From contig JFLG01000066.1 in the NCBI GenBank assembly GCA_000634735.1, forward strand, positions 124,001 to 188,000: a stretch of DNA of 64,000 nt. Direction: 5' to 3'. The notes beneath the pieces are model-generated. The model was not told where the DNA came from and did no database searches. It worked only from the letters and a program-made list of their open reading frames with translations. The position numbers and the translations under genes are program-made. This DNA comes from Prochlorococcus sp. scB241_528N17 (GTDB lineage Bacteria > Cyanobacteriota > Cyanobacteriia > PCC-6307 > Cyanobiaceae). Below are positions 10,998 to 21,516 of this stretch, piece by piece. How positions within the stretch are numbered: the first letter of the stretch is position 1; every line of letters begins with the position of its first letter.

Positions 10998-11441
10998 CTA
11001 ATTCATTTTGACATTTTTCTGAACTTCTCCTATAACCACTGGTTTACTTACGCCATCTGAAATTTTTTCAAGTTTTCTTATCTTTATTTTTACATTTGCA
11101 CCAGATCTGCTACCTTTCCTTAAGTTTTCAGATAATTGTTCTAAAGTTGGGTCAATAGATTCTTTTGGAAAGTCATCATCTGCTTTAGCAATAATCAAAT
11201 CGAACCCATTGTCATAAACAATTGGAACATATTTTGCACCTTCTATTACAACCTTTTCGGAGTAACTTTGTATAAATGCCCAACTACTCAAAGAAAGCAA
11301 TAATGAAAAGATAGTTGCTCCAATTATTCGAAATTTAAAACCAAAATTAAATATAAAAGCTGCTATTGTGCAAATGAAAAGAAATATTCCAAAGAATCCA
11401 AAAATTTGGGGTGTGTTCTCTAATAGTTCAAAAAAAGACAT
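10998..11441 (-). CDS. ycf51: Ycf51 (DUF2518) family membrane protein
   Basis: 147 residues with two hydrophobic segments (about 12-33 and 37-57), then a soluble domain with FDLIIAKADDDFPKESIDPTLEQL. This matches the Ycf51 family found in cyanobacteria and some algal plastids; its function is unknown. It is the first gene of a leftward run and is divergent from the TamB-like gene, with 52 bases between them that must hold both promoters. Confidence 0.75.
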   Translation of the reverse strand: MSFFELLENTPQIFGFFGIFLFICTIAAFIFNFGFKFRIIGATIFSLLLSLSSWAFIQSYSEKVVIEGAKYVPIVYDNGFDLIIAKADDDFPKESIDPTLEQLSENLRKGSRSGANVKIKIRKLEKISDGVSKPVVIGEVQKNVKMN

Positions 11442-11493
11442 TTAGTGGCTTTGACCTGATTAATTTCTTATATTTTGTAAGCCTACTCTATTT

Positions 11494-14400
11494 TTGGGCT
11501 CTAACTTGAAAAAAATTAGATCTCTAAATTTAAATACTAAGATTCTTTTGGTAGGGATGCTTTTACCTTTAGGTTTTTTAGGCACTTTTTTATTAAATAA
11601 TTTTTTAAGAGAAACTTATAGTGCTAGGAAATTAGAACTAGAAAAAAGTATTGAGAATCTTTTAGATAAAAATGTTGATTTAGGTGATTATGTCGGGATT
11701 AGATTTCTAGGTATTTCTTTGGGTAATTCAAAAATTAATGATAAAAACAATTTTGATTCTGAAATTACAGCCAAAAATGTATATGTTGGCATTATGCCTT
11801 TTAGATCTTTTTTAAAACAAAAATGGATTGTAAAAATAAGTCCTAAGGAAGCGGCCATTAATATAGATAGAGATTTTTTTAAAAGGGAAGAATCTAATAA
11901 AGATGATCGAATTACAAAAAATTCAAAATCTAAGTATGAGTTGAACTTTAAATTAAATAAATATTCAGATCTGAAGTTTAATAATGCAGGATTAAAAACA
12001 AAAGTAAAAGGTAATGTTGTTTACAAGTCAAGAAATAGACAAATCATTGCAAATGTAAAATCAAATTTTGATGAAAAGGGTTTTTTAAAATTTAAATTTA
12101 ATACAAAATTAAATCAAGACTTTTTAAAATTTGATTTATTTTCAAAGGGTTTAGATCTTGATAATTCTGAATATATTATTGGTAATAGAAAAATTAGCTT
12201 TAAAAAGGGTACCTTTAAATCTAACTTTAAATTTAATAAATCATCAAAGCGCACATTTTGTGAAGGAAGATTTTCTTTTACTAATTTAAAAATAAAACCG
12301 GAAGATTTCGCAGAGAATATAAATTCAGATTCAACAAGGTTTTTTTGTAAAGATAATTATTTAATTGGTAATACAGAAAAATTAAATTATGGAACTTTGA
12401 CTTCGAATTTTAATCTCAATGTACCATTTAATAAAAGTTCCAATAATATTAATCTAATAGGAAGTATTGGATACATTAATAGCCTTAATCCAGATATCAA
12501 ATTATCGGGTTATATTCCCTACTGGTTTGATAGAAGAGGTATTAATTTTGGTGACATAGATACTAGTTTCAAAATAAATAGAACACAATTATCTAATTTA
12601 AATATTTTCCGAAAAAATGATATAAGGGGTTTCATTACTGCTAAGGGAGAATTAAAAGGAAAAATTACTGATCCTGATATTTCTATAAACTTTAATGTTG
12701 ATTATCCGCACTTTAAAAGTATCCGCATTAGAGAAACATGGGAGGGAGATATAAAAAATGAAAATAATGAATTTATGCTAAATATGAAAAATAGATATTC
12801 TCCAATCCCTTCATTTCTCTCAATTAAGTTTGATTCTGATCTTAAACTTGATAATGCAAATTTTATAAGAGTTTTTAACTCAAATAAAGGGACTGTAAGC
12901 ATCGTCAAAGAGGAAGATAGTTATAATTGGCGAGCGGATAATTTTCCTCTTGATGAACTTGAATTATCTTTAAACAAAAATCAATTTGATAAAGTTGATG
13001 GAATTATTAATGGTGAAGGATCAATTTCGTCTGACCAGTCATCCCTTGTTGGTCGACTTGCTTGGAGTTTAGGTAAATATAGAAATATTAATCTAGCCAA
13101 TTCATTATTTGATTTCAGCGTCAAAAATAATTATTTTTATATAAATTCTTCACTGTATCCAATTGATGGAGGAGTAATTGAAGTCGAATATGATTCAAAT
13201 AAAAATAATTTTATTAATTCAGAATTCACGAATGTAAGTACTAGTTGGACTATTCTTACCGCTGTTGATATTTTTAACTTTGATAATAAAAAAGTTATTC
13301 CCATAAGTAAATCGAATATTTTGGATAATTTGGAAATAAATAATGATAATAAATCATTTAAAGAGAGGATCGATTTTATAAATAACTTTATTGAAAATAG
13401 TAATGTGCTAGAGGACAAATTTAATTTGCAAAAATATTTAAATAAATTTAGAAGTAGATACAATGGAAAAATTATTATTCAGGGCGATAGACCAGTCAAC
13501 TATAAATTGAATGCAAAATTAAATGGCTATCTTGATATACCTAAAGATGACTACAAGAATAATAAAGAGGAATTTTCTATTGATTTGGAAGGCGGATTAT
13601 TAACGGGGAAAGGTTCTTTAAGAATTAATAAATTACCATTAAGTACTGCAAATATCTTTTTAAATAATCCAAGAGATTTTCTTGGAGGGTTAGATATGAA
13701 TTTATTTTATGATCTTGATACAAAATCTTTCTCTAGTGAAATTTCTTCCAATAATTCATCAATTAAAAACAACACAATAATATTTGATAAAGGACTAGTT
13801 GAATTTGATAATTCTATTTTTGATATTGATTTTTCCATTCTAATAAATGATTCTGAAATCCCGATTAGTATTGAAGGCTTAATACCTATAAATAAATCAG
13901 ATAACTTAGATCTAAGATTAATTGGGAATGGAAAATTTATTGAGTTAATAGATATTTTTGCTGATGAATACTTTACATTTAAAGAAGGTGATGTGAATCT
14001 TAGGATGATTCTAAAAGGTACCTTAAATAAGCCTCTGTTAAATGGATTTATCGTAATTAACGATTCTGAAATTGATTTTTTCAATAATATAATAAAAGAT
14101 ATTAATAGCATAATTATTTTTGATTTTGATTCTTTAGAGATCAATAATCTAAAAGCTAAGGCTGAAGATTCTGGGGAAATTTTTATAAAAGGTTCTTTGC
14201 CTTTTTATAGTAAAAATAATTCCGAGAAGGCAAAAATTAATTTGAAAACAAAAAGATTTACTTTAGAAAAAGATAATTTTAATTTTTTAATAGATTCAGA
14301 TATCGATTTAAGTGGATCATTTGAAAGTCCTGTTTTGGGGGGCTCTCTATCTTTTAATAATGGATTTATTAATTTTAATAGCACCAATCAAAATATCAAA

Positions 14401-15453
14401 AAAGAAAATAATCTTATAAGAAAAGAGGAAAAAAAAGATTGGCCAGAACTCTATTGGAATAATAAAAATAATATTGAAATAATATCAAATGAAACAATTT
14501 TGAATTCAGTTCTTTTAGGAGAAACTTTGCCTAATTATCTAGATAATTTGAGTTTTAATAATCTTAAATTAAAACTTGGGCCAGAATTTAAACTTCAATA
14601 TTCAGAAATAGTTCAAGCTTATTTAGATACCAAATTAGACCTTACTATAAATGGTGAGGTAGGAAAAGATTTAAATGCTAGGGGTCTTATTTACCTTAAG
14701 AAAGGAAGAGCAAATCTATATACTACACCGTTTAAACTTAATAAAAATAAAGACAATTATATTTTATTTGCATCAAGAAGTGGTGTGGTTCCATTTATAA
14801 ATTTTTCTTTAGTCAGTAAAGTTCCAGATTCTATAATACCTATAAGTGAAAACAATCAGGATTTAAATGTATCAGGTGATGTTGCTGTCGACGCTAGTTC
14901 AAGCGGTTATGGTGCATTTGGAATTGGCAATACTAGGCTTATTAAAATTGAAGCATCTTATGAAGGGTTTTTAGATCAATTATCTTTCGCTGATGAAAAT
15001 AGAAGAATCCAATTAAGGAGCACGCCAAGTTATAACAGATCACAAATAATTGGTTTAATTGGAGGTAACTCTGCAAATTTAATAAATAGAGCATTTATTT
15101 CTCAACTTAATAATGCTGATGCATTTAGTGAAAGATTTCAGTTTTCTTTATATCCAGCGTTAGTAGAAAATAATGATTCATTAAATAATATTTTTTCCAA
15201 TGAAAATTTAGATATAGAAAATGATGATCAATCATCTTCTAATGAGGAATTTTCTTCTCAAGCTTGGGTCGCCGAAATAGGGCTTGATATTACTGATGCG
15301 ATAAATTTTGCCTTTCAAACCGTTCCAGGTAGAGATGATATTTCACCTTTAGGAATTTTGACTTTTCAGGCAAATCCAAACTTAGAATTATTAGGTTCTT
15401 ATGATTCCAATGGGGATTGGAAAAGTCAAGTTCAGTTATTTTTTAGATATTAA
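11494..15453 (+). CDS. tamB: TamB-like (DUF490) inner-membrane/periplasmic protein
   Basis: 1319 residues, by far the longest gene here. One N-terminal membrane anchor (about 15-37, ILLVGMLLPLGFLGTFLLNNF) is followed by a very long, beta-rich, low-complexity periplasmic chain rich in Asn, Ser, Asp and Lys. The C-terminal TamB/DUF490 domain includes FQTVPGRDDISPLGILTFQ and ends in an aromatic-rich beta strand (VQLFFRY). TamB-family proteins bridge the inner and outer membrane and help outer-membrane biogenesis, probably by moving lipids. The start is TTG 11494; a second TTG at 11506 is possible. Cyanobacterial members are large, so the length is not odd. Confidence 0.85.
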   Translation: MGSNLKKIRSLNLNTKILLVGMLLPLGFLGTFLLNNFLRETYSARKLELEKSIENLLDKNVDLGDYVGIRFLGISLGNSKINDKNNFDSEITAKNVYVGIMPFRSFLKQKWIVKISPKEAAINIDRDFFKREESNKDDRITKNSKSKYELNFKLNKYSDLKFNNAGLKTKVKGNVVYKSRNRQIIANVKSNFDEKGFLKFKFNTKLNQDFLKFDLFSKGLDLDNSEYIIGNRKISFKKGTFKSNFKFNKSSKRTFCEGRFSFTNLKIKPEDFAENINSDSTRFFCKDNYLIGNTEKLNYGTLTSNFNLNVPFNKSSNNINLIGSIGYINSLNPDIKLSGYIPYWFDRRGINFGDIDTSFKINRTQLSNLNIFRKNDIRGFITAKGELKGKITDPDISINFNVDYPHFKSIRIRETWEGDIKNENNEFMLNMKNRYSPIPSFLSIKFDSDLKLDNANFIRVFNSNKGTVSIVKEEDSYNWRADNFPLDELELSLNKNQFDKVDGIINGEGSISSDQSSLVGRLAWSLGKYRNINLANSLFDFSVKNNYFYINSSLYPIDGGVIEVEYDSNKNNFINSEFTNVSTSWTILTAVDIFNFDNKKVIPISKSNILDNLEINNDNKSFKERIDFINNFIENSNVLEDKFNLQKYLNKFRSRYNGKIIIQGDRPVNYKLNAKLNGYLDIPKDDYKNNKEEFSIDLEGGLLTGKGSLRINKLPLSTANIFLNNPRDFLGGLDMNLFYDLDTKSFSSEISSNNSSIKNNTIIFDKGLVEFDNSIFDIDFSILINDSEIPISIEGLIPINKSDNLDLRLIGNGKFIELIDIFADEYFTFKEGDVNLRMILKGTLNKPLLNGFIVINDSEIDFFNNIIKDINSIIIFDFDSLEINNLKAKAEDSGEIFIKGSLPFYSKNNSEKAKINLKTKRFTLEKDNFNFLIDSDIDLSGSFESPVLGGSLSFNNGFINFNSTNQNIKKENNLIRKEEKKDWPELYWNNKNNIEIISNETILNSVLLGETLPNYLDNLSFNNLKLKLGPEFKLQYSEIVQAYLDTKLDLTINGEVGKDLNARGLIYLKKGRANLYTTPFKLNKNKDNYILFASRSGVVPFINFSLVSKVPDSIIPISENNQDLNVSGDVAVDASSSGYGAFGIGNTRLIKIEASYEGFLDQLSFADENRRIQLRSTPSYNRSQIIGLIGGNSANLINRAFISQLNNADAFSERFQFSLYPALVENNDSLNNIFSNENLDIENDDQSSSNEEFSSQAWVAEIGLDITDAINFAFQTVPGRDDISPLGILTFQANPNLELLGSYDSNGDWKSQVQLFFRY

Positions 15454-15519
15454 TTTAGAAAGAAATTTACTTTAAAGAATCTTTAATTTGAATTATTATT
15501 AAATTAACTAAAAAATATT

Positions 15520-16830
15520 ATGGCTAATATCTTCGAAGTTCCCCAACCAGGTAATGATCTTTTAGAAAAAGCTAATAAAGTTCATTCGGCATCAATAGAA
15601 ATAAGTCAGACTGAAAATCAAAATCGAATTAAAGCCTTAAATTTTATGGCTGATTATCTAGAAAAAAATACAAATGAAATATTAGATGCTAATAATTCGG
15701 ATTATTCAAGTGCAGAAAAAAAGGGTATTTCTAGGGCTTTACTTTCTAGATTAAAGTTATCAAAATCAAAATTAAATTCAGGAATTGAAGGAGTAAGAAA
15801 AGTTGGAGACTTAGCTGATCCTGTAAATCAAGTTCAAATTAAAAGAGAGCTTTCAAAGGGATTGATCTTAGAAAGAAAAACTGTGCCAATCGGAGTCTTA
15901 GGGGTTATTTTTGAATCAAGGCCAGACGCCGTGATGCAGATTAGTTCATTAGCAATAAGATCAGGTAATGGAGTAATTCTAAAAGGTGGTAGTGAAGCTA
16001 ATTTAACAAATACAGCAATTGTCAAGGCATTGCAGGAAGGTTTAAATGAATCAGGTCTTGATAAAAATGCAATATGCTTGCTAACAAGCAGAAAAGATAG
16101 CATGGCGATGTTAAATCTAGAGAAATACATTAATTTAATAATTCCAAGAGGAAGTAATGAATTAGTTAAATTTATTCAGGAGAATACAAGAATTCCTGTG
16201 TTAGGCCATGCTGATGGAATTTGTCATTTGTTTATAGATATTGAGGCAAATCTAGAGATGGCTTTATCAGTCGCTTTGGACAGCAAAATTCAATATCCTG
16301 CAGCATGTAATGCTATCGAAACTTTATTAGTCCATAAAGATATCGCACCAGCTTTTTTAGAAAAAGCCATCCCTTTATTTAACTCTAATGATGTTAAATT
16401 AATTGGAGATAAGAGATCAGTTGAATTAGGGTTAAAGTATGAAGCTAGTTTAGAAGATTGGAGAACTGAATATTTGGATTTAATTTTATCGATAAAAATT
16501 GTTGATGATCTCGAGGAGGCAATCACACATATTCAAAAATATAGTTCAAAACATACAGATGGAATAATTACTGAAAATTCACATACTGCCAATAAATTTA
16601 TGAATGTAGTTGATAGTGCAGGTGTTTTTCATAATTGCTCTACTAGGTTTGCAGATGGCTTTAGATATGGATTCGGAGCTGAAGTTGGTATATCTACTCA
16701 AACTCTTCCACCAAGGGGACCTGTAGGTCTAGAAGGTTTGGTAACTTATAAATACTTCCTAAAAGGTGATGGGAATTTAGTTGATGATTTTTCATCAGGA
16801 AAGGCTATCTATACACATAAAGATCTTTAA
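15520..16830 (+). CDS. proA: Gamma-glutamyl phosphate reductase
   Basis: Second step of proline synthesis: NADPH reduction of gamma-glutamyl phosphate to glutamate semialdehyde. 436 residues, within the family range. It shows the aldehyde-dehydrogenase-like blocks RKTVPIGVLGVIFESRPDA and ILKGGSEANLTN. The catalytic Cys is in YPAACNAIETLLVH. The C-terminal FGAEVGISTQTLPPRGPVGLEGL is the ProA signature. folB follows 11 bases later on the same strand. The 66-base gap after tamB is very AT-rich. Confidence 0.96.
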   Translation: MANIFEVPQPGNDLLEKANKVHSASIEISQTENQNRIKALNFMADYLEKNTNEILDANNSDYSSAEKKGISRALLSRLKLSKSKLNSGIEGVRKVGDLADPVNQVQIKRELSKGLILERKTVPIGVLGVIFESRPDAVMQISSLAIRSGNGVILKGGSEANLTNTAIVKALQEGLNESGLDKNAICLLTSRKDSMAMLNLEKYINLIIPRGSNELVKFIQENTRIPVLGHADGICHLFIDIEANLEMALSVALDSKIQYPAACNAIETLLVHKDIAPAFLEKAIPLFNSNDVKLIGDKRSVELGLKYEASLEDWRTEYLDLILSIKIVDDLEEAITHIQKYSSKHTDGIITENSHTANKFMNVVDSAGVFHNCSTRFADGFRYGFGAEVGISTQTLPPRGPVGLEGLVTYKYFLKGDGNLVDDFSSGKAIYTHKDL

Positions 16831-16841
16831 AACTTTTAAAA

Positions 16842-17204
16842 ATGGAAACTTTTTTAAAAATTGAGAATATTAAACTTTGGTCTAGGGTTGGCGTACTTGA
16901 TGAAGAAAGGGAATTAGGACAACTATTTATTTTAGATATATTTTTGTGGACTGATTTTGAAAAATGTACAATAAATGATGATATAAAAAAAACAGTTGAC
17001 TATTCAAAATTAGTTCAAATTTTAAAAGATCAATCAAAGAAAATATATTGTTATACAATCGAAAAATATTCCAACGCAATTTTAGAAATCATTGATCAAG
17101 AATTTAAGATTTCTAAAATTAAAATTATTTTGACAAAATGCAACCCTCCAATCACAGGTTTCGATGGGAAGGTATCAATAATAAGAATTCTTGAAAATAA
17201 TTAA
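16842..17204 (+). CDS. folB: Dihydroneopterin aldolase
   Basis: Folate pathway: cleaves 7,8-dihydroneopterin to 6-hydroxymethyl-dihydropterin and glycolaldehyde. 120 residues, normal for FolB. Conserved features are LWSRVGVLDEERELGQLFILDI with the substrate-binding Glu, the TVDYSKL block, and KCNPPITGFDGKVSIIRI with the active-site Lys region. It follows proA by 11 bases, and its last 14 bases overlap the TTG start of the lipase-like gene, so the three are probably co-translated. Confidence 0.93.
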   Translation: METFLKIENIKLWSRVGVLDEERELGQLFILDIFLWTDFEKCTINDDIKKTVDYSKLVQILKDQSKKIYCYTIEKYSNAILEIIDQEFKISKIKIILTKCNPPITGFDGKVSIIRILENN

Positions 17205-17802
17205 AGTATTGGAAAAAAGAAATCCCATTATATTGGTTCATGGTCTTTGGAATACTTCAAGTATTTTTTCTTACATAACCTCAAAACTTGATGATATTGG
17301 CATTGAATATTTTGCCCCAACTCTTGAGCATTCATATGGAATGACTTCAATTCTGGATTTGACTTATAAATTAAACGAATTAATTATAGAGAAATATGGT
17401 TTAGAAAAAGAAATAGATATTTTGGGATTCTCTATGGGAGGAATAATTGGAAGATACTGGCTTCAAAAATTTAATGGGTATAAAAGAACAAGAAGATTAA
17501 TATCTATAGGTTCCCCTCACAAAGGAACTTTGATGGCGCAGTTAATACCTAAATATCCTTTTAGAGGAATATCAGAAATGAAAATAAATAGTAAGTTTTT
17601 AAGAGAACTCGCAAATAATGATTTTTTTCTTGATGAAATTGAGTGTATAAATTTCTATACTTATTGGGATATGATGGTTTTCCCTGGTTGGTGGACAAAT
17701 TTAAATTTTGGGAAAAAAATATCAGTAAAAGTATATAAACATCGAAACCTTGTAAGAAATAAATCTGTGGTTGAAAAAATAATCGATGAAATTATTAAGT
17801 AG
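17191..17802 (+). CDS. Lipase-like alpha/beta hydrolase
   Basis: 203 residues. The oxyanion-hole motif ILVHGLW (14-20) and the nucleophile elbow ILGFSMGGIIGRYW, with Ser81, mark a lipase/esterase-like alpha/beta hydrolase of the kind often named triacylglycerol lipase or PGAP1-like. The catalytic His may be in YKHRNLV near the C-terminus. There is no clear signal peptide. The start is TTG 17191, inside the end of folB in another frame, which suggests translational coupling. The stop overlaps the prlC stop region on the other strand by 8 bases. The substrate is unknown. Confidence 0.8.
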   Translation: MKIIKVLEKRNPIILVHGLWNTSSIFSYITSKLDDIGIEYFAPTLEHSYGMTSILDLTYKLNELIIEKYGLEKEIDILGFSMGGIIGRYWLQKFNGYKRTRRLISIGSPHKGTLMAQLIPKYPFRGISEMKINSKFLRELANNDFFLDEIECINFYTYWDMMVFPGWWTNLNFGKKISVKVYKHRNLVRNKSVVEKIIDEIIK

Positions 17803-19882
17803 CTCCAGATAGACCTAAGTGCCTTATTAAGGAATCAGTTTGTGGCGCTCTTCCCCTGAAAAGTTTAAAAATGTCTAATGGAGGTAAGCTTCCTCCTAAG
17901 CTAAGTATTGTATCTTTGAATTTCTTTCCTATTAACTTTAAATCTTCAGAGTTCTCTAGATCAGCTTCTTCAAACATTGAAAATGCATCAGCACTTAGAA
18001 CTTCAGCCCATTTATATGAGTAATATCCTGCAGAATATCCGCCTGCAAAAATATGACTAAAACAACAAAGAAAGTGATCTTCTTGAATTGGTTCAATAAC
18101 AGTAGTTTGTTTTGCTATTTCTCTTCTTATTTCATCTGCTGTTTTATTTTCATTTTTATCAATAGTACTATGCAATCTGAGGTCTGTAATTGCAAAATGT
18201 AGTTGTCTAAGAGTAGCCATACCACAATTAAAAGTTCTATTCTTTAGGAGCTTCTCAAAATTCTCATCAGATAATTTTTCTCCTGTTTTGTAGTGCTTAG
18301 CAATATTCATAAGTGTATTTTTATGGAAACACCAGTTTTCCATAAATTGACTTGGAAGTTCAACTGCATCCCATTCAACGTTGTTGATTCCAGCAGCTTG
18401 AGGAAGATTTACAGTAGTAAGCATGTGTTGAAGACCATGACCAAATTCATGGAACAATGTCTGAACTTCTTCAAAACTCATCAAACTAGGTTTATTCTTT
18501 GATGGTGGAGTCTGATTACAAACGAGATAAGCTACTGGGAGGGTCTTTTGGCCAACATTATTTTTATTCAAACATTCATCCATCCAAGCCCCTCCTCTCT
18601 TTGATTCGGGTCTCGAATATGGGTCGAGGTAAAATGATGCTATTTTGTTATCTTCTTTATTGAGGATATTAAAAAATAAAACGTCTTCATTCCATAGAGG
18701 AGCCTCATCAGTTGCCTCGACTACTTTTATTTCAAAAAGATTTTCACTTAATTTAAATAAACCTTTTAAAACATCATTTAGTGGGAACCAAGGTCTCAAA
18801 GACTCTTGATCCAAATTGAGCTTTTCCTTTCTAAGAAGTTCAGACCAATAACTAATATCCCATGGCTCAATATTCTGCGATTTTGGAAACCCATTAGCTT
18901 TAGAAAACTTTTCGAGCGTTTCTAATTCGATTTTTGCTGTTTTGAATGCTGGTTCTCTCAATTCTTCTAAAAGGTTTTCTACATTTTTAATTTCTTTTGC
19001 CATTTTCGTTGACAAGCTTAGTTCTGCCCAACTTTTATAACCGAGAAGATTAGCTTGTTTAGTTCTAAGAGATAATATATCTTCAATGATTTGAGAATTA
19101 TTTTTTTCTCCTTTAGAAGCTCTACTAACGAATGCCTTGTATAGTTTTTCTCTAAGATTACGTTCGGTGCCATACGTCATGAACGCAGTGTAAGTTGGAA
19201 TATCTAGACTTAATTTCCAAGGACCATTTTTAATATCAACTTCTTCATCTTTTTTTAGGTGATTTTGTGCAGAAATTGCCATCAATTCAAGTACTCGCTC
19301 AGGAAGACCATCGACTTCAGATTTTTTATTTAATATTAAAAACCATTCTTTAGTGGCATCAAGAACATTGTTACTGAATTCGGTTGACAGCTTTCCAAGT
19401 TTTTCTGAAATTTTGTTAAATTCTTCTTGATCATTTTTTTGTAGTGAAATTCCTCTATGTTGCATCTCAAGAATTTCTTTATCTAAAATTCTGTTTTTAA
19501 TTTGATCAAAGTTATTTGTCTCCTTAAGCTTGACTAAAGAATCATAAATTATTTTGCTTTGCCCGAATTTATTACTCAAGCTAATAATCTCTGGAAGAAA
19601 TTTTGAATAAATATCTCTTAAACTTTCAGAATTATTTACAGCATTTAGGTGGCTTATTACTCCCCAACTCCATCTAAGAATTTCATTTACTTCATTTAGA
19701 GGATTTATTACCTTATCCCAATTTAAATCATTTTTAATCAAATAATTAGATAGATTTTTTTCTATGTTTTTAAAATCTTCAGTTATCTTTTCTAGTACTA
19801 CTGGAAATTGTTCACTTATGCTTTCGGGAGTAAATTTTTTAAATTGTGGTAACTCTCCATATTTAAAAATTGAGGTTTCCAT
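17795..19882 (-). CDS. prlC: Oligopeptidase A (M3 family metallopeptidase)
   Basis: Cytosolic zinc peptidase that degrades short peptides, including cleaved signal peptides. 695 residues. The zinc motif is in TLFHEFGHGLQHML (HExxH as HEFGH), with the downstream Glu ligand region LPSQFMENW. The conserved ILSLGGSLPPLDIFKLFRG at the C-terminus is also typical of M3. It is the last gene of the leftward trpS-thrS-glk-thrB-ndhD run, 13 bases after ndhD, and converges on the lipase-like gene with an 8-base overlap, leaving no room for a terminator. Confidence 0.94.
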   Translation of the reverse strand: METSIFKYGELPQFKKFTPESISEQFPVVLEKITEDFKNIEKNLSNYLIKNDLNWDKVINPLNEVNEILRWSWGVISHLNAVNNSESLRDIYSKFLPEIISLSNKFGQSKIIYDSLVKLKETNNFDQIKNRILDKEILEMQHRGISLQKNDQEEFNKISEKLGKLSTEFSNNVLDATKEWFLILNKKSEVDGLPERVLELMAISAQNHLKKDEEVDIKNGPWKLSLDIPTYTAFMTYGTERNLREKLYKAFVSRASKGEKNNSQIIEDILSLRTKQANLLGYKSWAELSLSTKMAKEIKNVENLLEELREPAFKTAKIELETLEKFSKANGFPKSQNIEPWDISYWSELLRKEKLNLDQESLRPWFPLNDVLKGLFKLSENLFEIKVVEATDEAPLWNEDVLFFNILNKEDNKIASFYLDPYSRPESKRGGAWMDECLNKNNVGQKTLPVAYLVCNQTPPSKNKPSLMSFEEVQTLFHEFGHGLQHMLTTVNLPQAAGINNVEWDAVELPSQFMENWCFHKNTLMNIAKHYKTGEKLSDENFEKLLKNRTFNCGMATLRQLHFAITDLRLHSTIDKNENKTADEIRREIAKQTTVIEPIQEDHFLCCFSHIFAGGYSAGYYSYKWAEVLSADAFSMFEEADLENSEDLKLIGKKFKDTILSLGGSLPPLDIFKLFRGRAPQTDSLIRHLGLSGAT

Positions 19883-19895
19883 TTTTAAAGATAAT

Positions 19896-21437
19896 TTAAT
19901 TGACTAAAGTTGGGATTATTCCAACTAATTTAGCTAAAGTAAGCTGCTGACTGAGAGCATTGGTTGAAGATTCGTATAAATTTATGGCGATTTTGGGCCA
20001 AAAACCTATTACCAATGTAGGCAACAATAAACTGAAACCAATAGTCAATTCTCTACCATTCATCTCTTTAACTGTAGCTAGCGCTGGAATTCTAGGGCCA
20101 AAGAATACTCTTCTACACATTGATAATAAGTATATTGGTGTAAGAACTAATCCTATGGCTGCAATTAGAATCGTGATTGATCTAAAGATAGAGCTAAATC
20201 CTTCTTGACTAGTGATACCTAAAAATACAGTTATTTCACTTATAAAACCGCTCATCCCAGGTAGGGCTAGAGAGGCTAATGAGCTTGCTAAGAAAAAAGC
20301 AAAAGTAATTGGCAAGACCTTTGCTAGGCCGCCCATATTTGGTATGGAAAGAGTATTTGTTCTTTCATAGAATGAGCCCGTAACAAAGAACATAGCTGCA
20401 GCTATAAGTCCGTGACTGATCATTTGTAGCATTGCTCCGCTAATCCCTAGAGCATCTACTGCTCCAATTCCTAACAGAACAAAACCCATATGACTCACAG
20501 AGCTACATGCGATTCTCCTTTTGACATTATCTTGTGCAAATGCATTTAGAGCTCCGTAAATAATATTGATTATTCCAAGAATAATTAAGGCAGGTGCAAT
20601 TTGAAGATGTACTTCAGGGAGTATTTGAACATTGAATCTTAAGAGAGCATAACCTCCCATTTTTAGTAGTATTCCAGCTAGTAACATTGAAACTGGAGCA
20701 TTAGCTTCTCCATGTGCATCGGGTAACCAAGTATGTAATGGAAAGATAGGAAGTTTTACTCCAAAACCAATTAAAAATCCTAAATATGATAATAAAGCTA
20801 GGCCACCCGTTACATGTTTATTTGTTAAGTCGGTAATATTCAAAGTAAAGGTATCACCACTCAAGGCAAGTGCTAACCCACTTATGAGAATTAATAAAGA
20901 AGCTAAAGCTGTATAAAGAATGAATTTAGTTGCTGCATATAATTTCTTTTTCCCTCCCCAAATCGCAATAAGAAGATATACCGGCACTAATTCAAGTTCC
21001 CATGCCAAGAAAAACAATAGGAAATCTTGAGAAAGGAAAACAAGTGCCTGTGCTGATGCTTGTACTAATAAAAGGGCAAAATATAGATTAGATTTTTTCT
21101 TAATTTTCCAACTAGCCGCAGCCGATAAAAATGTAATTAACCCACTTAAAGCTACTAAAGGAGCAGATAACCCATCTACGCCAAGAGACCACTCTAAGCC
21201 TATAGATGGTAACCAAGAAGTTCTTTCTACCAGTTGTAAAGAGCTATCTGAAGTATTGAATTTTTGAAAAAGGACGCCGATTATTAGTAAAAAATCTATA
21301 AATAAAAAACTTAATGAGATATTTCTAGGGAGTGAATTATCTTCCCCTTCTTTTGAATTCAAGAAAGGCATTATTAATGCCCCAATTAAAGGCAGTAAAA
21401 CAATAGATGATAGCCAAGGAAAAGATTCTAGATTCAT
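19896..21437 (-). CDS. ndhD: NAD(P)H-quinone oxidoreductase chain 4 (NDH-1 subunit NdhD)
   Basis: Antiporter-like membrane subunit of the NDH-1 complex in the thylakoid, which takes electrons (from ferredoxin in cyanobacteria) to plastoquinone and pumps protons. 513 residues with about 13-14 hydrophobic helices. Conserved charged helix blocks include [20 protein letters not shown] and [19 protein letters not shown] sequence ([17 protein letters not shown]), plus [14 protein letters not shown]. This is a NdhD1/D2-like respiratory and cyclic-flow type by general look; NdhD3/D4 (CO2 uptake) cannot be excluded without alignment. It follows thrB by 79 bases. Confidence 0.94.
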   Translation of the reverse strand: MNLESFPWLSSIVLLPLIGALIMPFLNSKEGEDNSLPRNISLSFLFIDFLLIIGVLFQKFNTSDSSLQLVERTSWLPSIGLEWSLGVDGLSAPLVALSGLITFLSAAASWKIKKKSNLYFALLLVQASAQALVFLSQDFLLFFLAWELELVPVYLLIAIWGGKKKLYAATKFILYTALASLLILISGLALALSGDTFTLNITDLTNKHVTGGLALLSYLGFLIGFGVKLPIFPLHTWLPDAHGEANAPVSMLLAGILLKMGGYALLRFNVQILPEVHLQIAPALIILGIINIIYGALNAFAQDNVKRRIACSSVSHMGFVLLGIGAVDALGISGAMLQMISHGLIAAAMFFVTGSFYERTNTLSIPNMGGLAKVLPITFAFFLASSLASLALPGMSGFISEITVFLGITSQEGFSSIFRSITILIAAIGLVLTPIYLLSMCRRVFFGPRIPALATVKEMNGRELTIGFSLLLPTLVIGFWPKIAINLYESSTNALSQQLTLAKLVGIIPTLVN

Positions 21438-21516
21438 TTATGTAATGAATAATTTTTTTATTCTAGTTGAAGTTGTACTAGCTTGAGACTATAACATTAA
21501 AAATGCCTAAGTAAAA

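Noticed and set aside
13707..14144. 145-residue minus-strand open frame inside tamB
   Set aside because: It mirrors the low-complexity tamB coding frame and has an Ile/Ser/Lys-only composition; no family pattern and no start signal.
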